Origin: Bog-532 sp963830385
GTDB lineage: Bacteria; Actinomycetota; Actinomycetes; Streptosporangiales; Streptosporangiaceae
Length of the DNA stretch: 64,000 bases
Reading direction: 5' to 3'
NCBI GenBank assembly: GCA_963830385.1
Contig: CAWHMD010000002.1
Span: 806,001 to 870,000 of the forward strand
Made by a program: the position numbers and the translations under genes. Positions 20,490-27,586 of this stretch are shown here, one piece after another. A model generated the notes under the pieces. That model saw only the letters and a list, made by a program, of their open reading frames with translations. It was not told where the DNA came from and did not search any database. Every line of letters starts with the position of its first letter. Positions within the stretch are counted from its first letter, which is position 1.

Positions 20490-22067
20490 TCAGGTGGGCG
20501 GCAGCACCAGGGCGATCACCAGCAGCCCGGCCCCCAGCAGGCCGAGCGCCAGCACGTCAGCCCACCGCCGCCGGTTGGCAAGCAGTCCCACCGCGCTCTG
20601 CGGGAGGAAAAGCCGGGCTGCCGCCGCCACCAGCAGGGCGCCGCCGACCACCCCGGCGCCGTTGCCCACCGCGTGGGCGCCGGTCCAGGCCCACAGGACG
20701 CCGCCGAGCGTGCAGGCCAGGACGATCAGGTACGGCACCTGGGTCAGGGCCGTGGCCCCGCGGCCGGTGGGGGTGAGTGGGCTCGCTAGCGGCGGTGCTG
20801 GTGGGGCGGCGGTGGCGGAGGGTGCCTGGGGTGGGCGGGTGCCGTTGGCGGGCGGGGGCGGGGCGGGTACGGGGTACTGGCCCGTGGCGGGGGCGAGCGG
20901 CGTCGCCGGGCGCGGGTCCGTCGCGGGATATGCGGGTGGCGCGGAGCTGGGCGGCGTCGCCGGTCGCGGGCCGGCCGCCGGGCACGGGTCCGTCGCGGGG
21001 TATGGGCCCGTCGCGGCCCGGGGCGGCGACGCCGGGAGCTGGCCGGGAGCCGGGCCCGGATCTGGCGTGAAGCGCGGAGCGGTGGCCGGGCTGGGCGGGG
21101 CGACCGGGCGTGGGCCCGTCGGGGGGTACGGACCGGCGGCCGGGGTGGGCGTTGCTGGCGGCTGCAGGCCAGGAGCCGGGCGTGCGTCTGCCGCGGGGTA
21201 CGGGCCGGTGGGCGGGCTGGGTGGCGGCGCTGGGCGCTGACGCTTTGGCCGGGGCGGGGTGGCGGCCGGGGGTGCGGCGGTTGATGCTTGCGCGGGGGGT
21301 GGGGACGGAGCAACGGGTGGGCGCTGAGTGGCGGCGGCGCGTTCGTCGAAGCCGGGGGGTGTGGTGTATCCGGGTGCCGGGATGAAGCGGGGTTGCAGCG
21401 GGACGGGCGGGTCCTCTGCTGGGCGGGCGGTCTCGCCGGAAGCTGGCTTCGGAGCCTCGAAGGCCGGCTCGGGAGGCCTGAGGGCCGGCTCGGGCGCGCG
21501 CAAGCCCGGCTCGGGAGGCCGGAAGCCCGGCTCGGGCGTCGGGAAGCCCGGCTCGGGCGTCCGGAAGTCCGGCTCTGGAATCCCGGGGGTCGCACCGGTC
21601 GCGGGGGCCTCGGCGCTGGTGGGCGCGGGTGGCTGGGGGGCGACGGGCGGGGATGGCGGGGCCGAATAGGCGCCTGGGCGGGGCGGGCGGCCGGCGCCGG
21701 CCAGCGGGGCGCCCGGGGCCTGGACGGGCGGGGCGTCGGGCCAGGGCGGGCGCGAGCCGGTGCCGTCGCCGAGGGACGGATCGCCGTCCTGCTGATCCGC
21801 GGGGGGGACGGCACGCTGGCCGGAGCCGTAGCCGGGGAACTCTGGGACGGCGGGGGCGTCGGGCCACGGGGGGCGGGCACCGGTCGCGGGCGGCTTGACG
21901 AAGGCGCCAGGCCAGGATGGGCCGGCCGGGCTCGCGGCGCGGGCGCCGTTGCCGCTGGGGGTGCTGCCGTTGGCGCCCGGGGCCGCGGGGATGGCTGGAT
22001 CGTCCGGGTCGCCGGGACCGGCGGGGCGGGGGAAGCCGCGGGCTGGGGTGTCCTCCGCGTTCCTCAC
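20490..22067 (-). CDS. Proline-rich DUF3017-like membrane protein
   Basis: A 525-residue protein whose last 95 residues contain three hydrophobic segments (TQVPYLIVLACTLGGVLWAW, VVGGALLVAAAARLFL, DVLALGLLGAGLLVIAL), as in actinobacterial DUF3017 proteins next to mdh. The first 425 residues are Pro/Ala/Gly-rich and probably disordered, and include seven copies of a heptapeptide PEPGFRP (residues 164-212). It has no signal peptide, so the N-terminal part is probably cytoplasmic. The start is uncertain because the composition is so biased; a shorter protein is possible. Function unknown. It lies 62 bp upstream of mdh. Confidence 0.65.
   Translation of the reverse strand: MRNAEDTPARGFPRPAGPGDPDDPAIPAAPGANGSTPSGNGARAASPAGPSWPGAFVKPPATGARPPWPDAPAVPEFPGYGSGQRAVPPADQQDGDPSLGDGTGSRPPWPDAPPVQAPGAPLAGAGRPPRPGAYSAPPSPPVAPQPPAPTSAEAPATGATPGIPEPDFRTPEPGFPTPEPGFRPPEPGLRAPEPALRPPEPAFEAPKPASGETARPAEDPPVPLQPRFIPAPGYTTPPGFDERAAATQRPPVAPSPPPAQASTAAPPAATPPRPKRQRPAPPPSPPTGPYPAADARPAPGLQPPATPTPAAGPYPPTGPRPVAPPSPATAPRFTPDPGPAPGQLPASPPRAATGPYPATDPCPAAGPRPATPPSSAPPAYPATDPRPATPLAPATGQYPVPAPPPPANGTRPPQAPSATAAPPAPPLASPLTPTGRGATALTQVPYLIVLACTLGGVLWAWTGAHAVGNGAGVVGGALLVAAAARLFLPQSAVGLLANRRRWADVLALGLLGAGLLVIALVLPPT
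21432..21578 (-). repeat. 21-bp tandem repeat coding a PEPGF-type heptapeptide
   Basis: Seven consecutive 21-bp units inside the DUF3017 gene encode PEPDFRT, PEPGFPT, PEPGFRP, PEPGLRA, PEPALRP, PEPAFEA and PKPASGE. The unit number is likely to vary between strains by slippage. Confidence 0.75.
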
Positions 22068-22442
22068 CGCCGCGTCGCCGGGGAGCGGGAAACGGTCAGC
22101 CTGGCCTGAATCGGGTGCACACAGGAAGCGTAGGAGCCGAGCCGCCGGCGCACGATCCGCTCTGCGAAACCTGCGGCGGCGGAATTGCGCAGCGAGCGAA
22201 CCGGGCCGCGGCCGGCGGCCGCGGCCGCGCTCTGTTCAGCCAGGCTGTGAGCTGGCATGTCTACCATGCGCGTGCCTCCCGGGCTACTCGCAGGCAGTTT
22301 ACCGGCGGTTCGGAAGATCCACGTGCTGCGGCGGGCTGTACTCGGCCGATCTCGGACAGTACGGAATTGACGGTAAGGGCGGCGCGCACCGGGTAACTAT
22401 TAGGTGATGGACTGCTCACGGCTTCGATAGGCGGGAGGAACC
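22068..22442. other. Divergent intergenic region with GC palindrome
   Basis: This 375-bp gap lies between the DUF3017 gene (minus) and the FHA gene (plus). It holds a perfect palindrome CCGCGGCCG-G-CGGCCGCGG at 22206-22224. Nearer the FHA gene is a TTGACG (about 22366) whose distance to the AT-rich TAACTATTAG is too long for a standard promoter. No gene is supported here. Confidence 0.4.
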
Positions 22443-23099
22443 ATGATGGATACGCCCTATATCCGCATCGAGGAAAACGGTGAGCTTGTCCCGCTTGCCG
22501 ACGAGGTGACCACCGTCGGCCGGGGCCAGGCGGTAGACGTGCGCCTGGATGACCCCAGCGTGTCGTTGCTGCACGCGGAGATCATCCGCCGCGGGCCGTA
22601 TGCCTACGTGGTCGACCTCGGATTATCACGTAACGGCACCCGGGTGAACGGCCGGCCGGTGGCCCGCCGGGTGCTCGAAGACGGAGACGTGGTGGCGTTC
22701 GGCGTGGCCCGGTGCCGGATCGGCGGCCTGCCGCGTGAGGACCTGCCCACCGAGTCCGAGCTGCGGCGCCCGACCGTGCCCGAGCTGACCCGGCGTGAGC
22801 TCGACGTGCTGGCCGCGCTGTGCCGCCCGGCGCTGTCCGACGATGCGTTCGTGGCCCCGGCCACGGCCCGGGAGATCGCCGCCGACCTGGTGGTGACCGA
22901 GGCGGCGGTCAAGCAGCACCTGCTGCGGCTGTACCAGAAGTTCCGCATCGCCGGCGGCCTGAACCGGCGCATCCGGCTGGCCAACGAGGTAGTGGCGCTG
23001 GGCCTGGTCCGGCCGGTCGACCAGTCCGGGATCGCCGGCTACGTGCCGGAGGCGCGGGTGCCCGCCGACCGTGAGGTGACCGGCCACCGCGTGGGCTGA
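22443..23099 (+). CDS. FHA-domain protein with C-terminal helix-turn-helix
   Basis: Residues about 5-95 form a forkhead-associated domain that should bind phosphothreonine: TTVGRGQAVDVRLDDPSVSL, then LHAEIIRRGPYAYVVDLGLS and RNGTRVNGRPV show the conserved Gly-Arg, Ser-x-x-His-like and Asn-Gly positions. Residues about 115-190 look like a DNA-binding helix-turn-helix (ELTRRELDVLAALCRP, TAREIAADLVVTEAAVKQHL, LYQKFRI). ATG 22443 follows GGGAGG. It converges at 34 bp on a serine/threonine kinase gene, a likely but unproven phosphorylation partner. Confidence 0.8.
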   Translation: MMDTPYIRIEENGELVPLADEVTTVGRGQAVDVRLDDPSVSLLHAEIIRRGPYAYVVDLGLSRNGTRVNGRPVARRVLEDGDVVAFGVARCRIGGLPREDLPTESELRRPTVPELTRRELDVLAALCRPALSDDAFVAPATAREIAADLVVTEAAVKQHLLRLYQKFRIAGGLNRRIRLANEVVALGLVRPVDQSGIAGYVPEARVPADREVTGHRVG

Positions 23100-23133
23100 C
23101 CTCAGCCGGCACCGGGCTCAGCTTGGGCCGGGC

Positions 23134-25128
23134 TCAGCGCAGGCGGGACGGCCCGACGCCGAAGTGCGGCAGGCCCAGGTGCGGGAGGTGCAGCACCGTG
23201 TTCACGTTGGGCAGGTGCGGCAGCCAGCTGCTGATGTTCGGCCAGTAGATCGGCGGCTGGGACAGCGCCTCGGCCACCATCGCGGCGGCCAGGCAGTACA
23301 TGATCAGGGCGGCGATGATCGCGGTGGTCCGGGTCCGGGCGACGGCCCGTACGATCCGCGTCACCTCGCGCCGGGGGCCCGCTGAGCCAGGCCCGAGCCC
23401 GTACAGCGCGACGGCCGCGCCGGCCGCGTAACCGCTGGCCATCAGCACCGAGTTGGCCGAGGTGGCGACCATCGTCCCTACGAAGACGGCCCCGGCCACC
23501 ACCGCCGCCAGCGGCGCGACCAGGACGGTGGTGAGCAGCGAGCGGACGATGGCCCAGGGTGCGGTCAGCACCCCGAAGATCACGTCGGTGACGCTCGGGC
23601 CGCGGGCCGACCGCCGGACGGTGATCGCGCTGCTGGCCCGGTCGGCCGCCCGCAGCAGCGTGATCACGATCAGCGAGCCGATCAGGCCCGCCACCGGCAG
23701 CAGCACGGTGATGGCGACGGCCGCCACGATCAGGGCCAGGCCCATGAACGGCGGCGACTGGGCCCGGGACTCGCCGTCGGCGGTGCGCGGCGCGTCCGGC
23801 CGGGCGGCGGTGCCGTAACCGGGACCGCCGTAACCCTGGCCGCCGTAACCGGGATTGCCGTAAGCGGGACTGCCGTAGCCCGAACCCGGGGCCGCCGGGT
23901 ATCCGGCTCCGCCCTGGCCGGGCGAGGCGGCCGCCCGGGGCGGTGCGTACTGCACCGGCGGGAGCACGTCGGCGTAGTCGCCCGGCCTGATCGGCTGCGG
24001 CAGCGCCCGGGCGCGGGCGCCGTCCCCCTGATAGGGGGCGCCGGTGTTCAGGCCGCGCGGGGACAGGCCGCCGACCTGGGCACCCTGGCCCAGCGGGGCG
24101 CCCGCGGACGGGGCGTTGACGGCACCGCCGGCGTAGGCGCCGGCGCCACCCAGCGCGGCGGCGTTGAGCGCGCCCGCGCCGTTGACCGCGGCGACGCTGT
24201 GCCAGCCGCCGTTGCTGCCGTTGGCCGGGTTGCCGGGGCTGGCCCCGTTGGCGGCGCCGGCCCCGTTGCCGGGAGCGATCGTGGCGGCCTGGGACGCGCC
24301 CGTCAGCATCGGCGGCCCCGAGGCCAGGCCCGGCGTCCTGGCCTGGGCGACCAGCCAGTCGGCGGTGGGCCGGCGGCGCGGGTCCCGGCTGAGCGTGGCC
24401 GACACCAGCTGGGCCAGCGGCCCGGGTATGCCGCCGACGTCGGCCTGGCCTTGGACGATGCGGTAGAAGACGTTCTCGAACGAGCCGCTGCCGAACGGCG
24501 GCCGCCCGGTGGCGGCGAACGCCATCGTGGCGCCCCAGGAGTGGATGTCGGACGCCGCGCTGCTGGGCTGGCCCTCGATGACCTCGGGCGCCAGGTAGCC
24601 GGGGGTGCCCATGAACATCCCGGTCTGGGTCAGCCGGGTGGTCGAGTCGCCGGTCTGGGCGATGCCGAAGTCGATGACGACCGGATTGCCGTTGTGGAGC
24701 ATCACGTTGCCGGGCTTGAAGTCGCGGTGCACGACCCCGGCCGCGTGGATGGCCACCAGGGCCTGGGCCAGCCCGCTGGCCAGGCGCTCCAGGGCCGGGG
24801 CGGCCAGCGGGCCGCGCTCGCGGACGGTGTGGTCCAGCGTCTCCCCCGGTACGTACCGGGTCACGATGTAGGGGAACTTGTGGTCGACGTCGGCGTCGAG
24901 GACCTCGGCCACGAAGGGGCTGTGGACCCGGCGCATGGCCTCGACCTCGCGGGCCAGGCGGCGGCGGGCATTCGGCTCGGCTGCTACCCGGGAGTGCAGC
25001 ACCTTGATCGCAACCGGGCGGCGTTCACGGTCACGGGCGAGGTAGACCGCTCCCATGCCACCCTCGCCGAGCCGGTCCTGCAGACGGTACGGCCCGAGCT
25101 TCTCCGGTATCCGGTCCTGTGAGGCCAT
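23134..25128 (-). CDS. Serine/threonine protein kinase with C-terminal membrane region
   Basis: Pkn-type kinase. The catalytic domain spans residues about 12-275: GEGGMGAVY (ATP loop), VAIKVL (lysine), HRDFKPGN (catalytic loop, with Phe where Leu is usual), VIDFGIAQ (DFG) and GTPGYLAPEV. A Gly/Ala/Pro-rich linker follows, ending in repeats of the type GNPGYGGQGYGGPGYG. The last 220 residues contain several hydrophobic segments in two clusters (GLALIVAAVAITVLLPVAGL and others), unlike the single helix plus PASTA domains of PknB. The signal sensed is unknown. It converges on the FHA gene. Confidence 0.88.
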   Translation of the reverse strand: MASQDRIPEKLGPYRLQDRLGEGGMGAVYLARDRERRPVAIKVLHSRVAAEPNARRRLAREVEAMRRVHSPFVAEVLDADVDHKFPYIVTRYVPGETLDHTVRERGPLAAPALERLASGLAQALVAIHAAGVVHRDFKPGNVMLHNGNPVVIDFGIAQTGDSTTRLTQTGMFMGTPGYLAPEVIEGQPSSAASDIHSWGATMAFAATGRPPFGSGSFENVFYRIVQGQADVGGIPGPLAQLVSATLSRDPRRRPTADWLVAQARTPGLASGPPMLTGASQAATIAPGNGAGAANGASPGNPANGSNGGWHSVAAVNGAGALNAAALGGAGAYAGGAVNAPSAGAPLGQGAQVGGLSPRGLNTGAPYQGDGARARALPQPIRPGDYADVLPPVQYAPPRAAASPGQGGAGYPAAPGSGYGSPAYGNPGYGGQGYGGPGYGTAARPDAPRTADGESRAQSPPFMGLALIVAAVAITVLLPVAGLIGSLIVITLLRAADRASSAITVRRSARGPSVTDVIFGVLTAPWAIVRSLLTTVLVAPLAAVVAGAVFVGTMVATSANSVLMASGYAAGAAVALYGLGPGSAGPRREVTRIVRAVARTRTTAIIAALIMYCLAAAMVAEALSQPPIYWPNISSWLPHLPNVNTVLHLPHLGLPHFGVGPSRLR

Positions 25129-25310
25129 TGCCTCACCAGAGTACGGTGCTCAGGCAAACATCCCGATCACAATTACATGTGCGCAGGTCATGGGGGTGCC
25201 GGCCGGTACGGGTGGGACTGATGGGACTGGACGGCGGGCGTCGGCCGCTGAGACGGGGCGGGACGCGGGCGGCTGGGCCGCTGGGCCTGCGGGTCCGCCG
25301 TGGCAGCAGT

Positions 25311-26090
25311 TCAGACGTGGCGGTAGCGGCGGGCCAGGTGGCGCAGGAGGGTGCGGGGCAGCAGGCGCACGGTGCCGGCGGCGAGCTTGTACTGGGTGCC
25401 GGGGACGGCCAGCGGGCGCCCGGTCGCCACCGCGTCCAGGCCCGCCCGGGCCACCGTGCCGGCGTCGAGCCAGGCGATGCCGGGCAGGTAGCCGACCTCG
25501 ACGTCGTTGGCCGCGTGGAACTCGGTGCGGGTGAAGCCGGGCAGCAGCGCGGTCACGTGCACGTCGGTGCCGGCCAGCTCGGCGTGCAGGCTCTCGGTCA
25601 GCGAGGTGACGAAGGCCTTGGTGGCCGCGTAGACCGCGCTGCCGGGGGACGCCGTGACCGAGGCCATCGAGGAGACGTTGAGGATGCCGCCGTAGCCGCG
25701 GGCCAGCATGCCGGTCACCGCGGCCCGGGCCAGCTGGGCCAGCGCGGTCACGTTGAGGCGGATCTGGGCGTCGATGGTCTCCGGGGTCAGCTCGGCCAGC
25801 GAGCCCCGGGCGGACCGGGCGGCGTTGTTGACCAGCAGCTCGACCGGCGCACCGGCGGTCAGCCGGGCGGAGACGGCGGCCAGGCCGTCGGCCGAGGTCA
25901 GGTCGGCCGGCAGCACCTCGACGGCCACCCGGTGCTCGGCCCGCAGCTGGGCGGCCAGCTGTTCCAGCCGATCGGCGCGGCGGGCGACCAGGACCAGCGC
26001 GCAGCCGTCGGCCGCCAGCAGCCGGGCGAAACTGGCGCCGATGCCGCTGGACGCGCCGGTGACGAGAGCCGAGCGATAGGAGTGTCGCAT
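25311..26090 (-). CDS. Short-chain dehydrogenase/reductase
   Basis: Classical SDR with the NAD(P) motif ALVTGASSGIGASFA near residues 8-22, NNAARSARG, the catalytic serine in ILNVSSMASVTASPG and Tyr/Lys in YAATKAFV. I place the start at ATG 26090, just before the Rossmann strand, giving 259 residues. The open frame continues upstream to a TTG at 26303 through Ser/Pro-rich, repeat-like sequence that does not look like protein. The substrate is unknown; the sequence resembles DltE/YdfG-type oxidoreductases. Confidence 0.82.
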   Translation of the reverse strand: MRHSYRSALVTGASSGIGASFARLLAADGCALVLVARRADRLEQLAAQLRAEHRVAVEVLPADLTSADGLAAVSARLTAGAPVELLVNNAARSARGSLAELTPETIDAQIRLNVTALAQLARAAVTGMLARGYGGILNVSSMASVTASPGSAVYAATKAFVTSLTESLHAELAGTDVHVTALLPGFTRTEFHAANDVEVGYLPGIAWLDAGTVARAGLDAVATGRPLAVPGTQYKLAAGTVRLLPRTLLRHLARRYRHV

Positions 26091-26103
26091 GTGGCTCTTG
26101 TGG

Positions 26104-26139
26104 CTGCCGGGACTGCCGGGACTGCTGGGACTGCTGTGA
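26104..26139. repeat. 9-bp tandem repeat upstream of the SDR gene
   Basis: Four direct copies: CTGCCGGGA twice, then CTGCTGGGA and CTGCTGTGA. They lie 14 bases before the SDR start, where a ribosome-binding site would be expected, in about 210 bp of G-rich sequence with no recognisable coding. Confidence 0.6.
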
Positions 26140-26299
26140 CTCACGGGGTCGGCGATGGTCTGGGTGCTAGCGGTGCGCATGGGACCGCCCGGGTCGATGT
26201 GGCTGGGGCGGCTGACGGGACCGATGGGGCCGAGGTCGCTCGCGGGACTCGCGGGGTTGGAGGGAGGCCGGGGGTCAGTGGGGTCGTTGCCCGGGTGGG

Positions 26300-26734
26300 T
26301 CAACTGCCTGCCACCAGCTTCCGGAGAGCCTGGGCGGCGGCGGCGTTGTGTTCGGCCTGCGTGACCAGCGCGCTGGCCAGCGCGTTGATCCAGTCCCCGA
26401 GGGGTACGGGGGTGCGGGACAGCACCACGCCGCGCACCTCACGGCAGATCTCCGCCGCAGGCTGACCGCGCTGCACGCTGAGCGACAGCACCTGGTCGTC
26501 CAGCCGGACCACGATCTTGGTCACCTCGCCCGGGCGGCCCTTCATCCGGTCCGACATCGAGCGGTCCCGGTCGACCAGGACCGTGCCGGGCGGTAGGGCC
26601 TCACTCAGCGACTGGGTCAGCACCCGGGCGTAGACGGCCACGTCGGCGCTGTCGGCCCGCAGCGCCGCGGTCACCATGTCCAGGTCGACGCCGTCGTCCG
26701 CCGAGGGCTCCAGCTCACCGTGTTCCCCGCTCAC
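26300..26734 (-). CDS. Hypothetical protein downstream of enoyl-CoA hydratase
   Basis: A 144-residue acidic, helical protein that I do not recognise. I use GTG 26734 (VSGEHGELEPS), with GGGAAG upstream, overlapping the hydratase stop by four bases. The middle, GEVTKIVVRLDDQVLSLSVQ, looks like a beta hairpin, and the C-terminus (DWINALASALVTQAEHNAAA) is a helix. It has no signal peptide or membrane segment. Coupling suggests it is coexpressed with the hydratase. Confidence 0.6.
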   Translation of the reverse strand: MSGEHGELEPSADDGVDLDMVTAALRADSADVAVYARVLTQSLSEALPPGTVLVDRDRSMSDRMKGRPGEVTKIVVRLDDQVLSLSVQRGQPAAEICREVRGVVLSRTPVPLGDWINALASALVTQAEHNAAAAQALRKLVAGS

Positions 26735-26735
26735 T

Positions 26736-27515
26736 TCACTTCCCACTGAACGTCGCCTTCCCCGGGCCGTTGTCCAGGAAGCTGCGCAGGCCGGCCTGGC
26801 CGTCCTCGGTGGCGAACAGCCCGGTGAAGTGCAGCCGCTCGATCTCCAGCCCGTCGTCCAGGTCCACACCCAGGCCCGCGTCGATGGCCTGCTTGGCCGC
26901 GCGCAGGGCCAGCGGGGCGCCGGCCACGTAGCGGGCGGCCAGGCCGCGGGCCGCCTGGTACACGTCGGCGTCCGGCACCACCATGTCGGCCAGACCTATG
27001 GCCAGCGCCTCGGTGGCGTTCACGAACCGGCCGCTGTACACCAGGTCCTTGGCCCTGGACACCCCGATCAGCCGGGGCAGCCGCTGGGTGCCGCCGGCGC
27101 CGGGGATGATGCCGAGCAGGATCTCCGGCTGGCCGACCTGGGCGCCCTCTCCGAGCACGCGGAAGTCCGCGCAGAGGGCCAGCTCCAAGCCGCCGCCGAG
27201 GGCGTAGCCGGTGATCGCGGCGACGACCGGCTTGGGGATGCGCGCGACCGCCTTGAACGCGTTCTGGATGCCGGCCGCCAGGTCCATGATCTGGGCCGGG
27301 CCGGACTCGGACATCTCCTGGACGTCGGCCCCGGCCGCGAAGATGCGCTCGCCGCCGTAAACGATGACGGCGCGGGTCTCCGGGTCGGCGCTGACCTCGG
27401 CCGCGGCCGCGCCGATCTCCCGCTGCAACTGGCCGTTGAGCGCGTTCATCTTCGGCCGGTCCAGCCGGATGGTCGCGATACCGGCCTCGGTCTCTACGCG
27501 GACGAAGTCGCCCAT
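26736..27515 (-). CDS. Enoyl-CoA hydratase/isomerase
   Basis: Crotonase-fold enzyme of 259 residues beginning GDFVRVETEAGIATIRLDRP. The oxyanion-hole segments are ERIFAAGADVQEMSE and ITGYALGGGLELALCADFRV. The catalytic glutamates of true hydratases are plausibly present in GQPEILLGIIPGAGGTQRLP. ATG 27515 follows AGGAGG. It probably acts in fatty-acid or amino-acid beta-oxidation; no other acyl-CoA genes are nearby. Confidence 0.88.
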   Translation of the reverse strand: MGDFVRVETEAGIATIRLDRPKMNALNGQLQREIGAAAAEVSADPETRAVIVYGGERIFAAGADVQEMSESGPAQIMDLAAGIQNAFKAVARIPKPVVAAITGYALGGGLELALCADFRVLGEGAQVGQPEILLGIIPGAGGTQRLPRLIGVSRAKDLVYSGRFVNATEALAIGLADMVVPDADVYQAARGLAARYVAGAPLALRAAKQAIDAGLGVDLDDGLEIERLHFTGLFATEDGQAGLRSFLDNGPGKATFSGK

Positions 27516-27586
27516 GACAGCCTCCTGACGTTGCTGCGTCCCGCGCTACAGCCTCTCAGCCGCGACCCGGCCCGCGCGGCACGGGG

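Noticed and set aside
20411..22109. Several plus-strand Gly/Arg-rich frames opposite the DUF3017 gene
   Set aside because: They mirror the proline-rich repeats. Membrane segments and the mdh context support the minus-strand reading.
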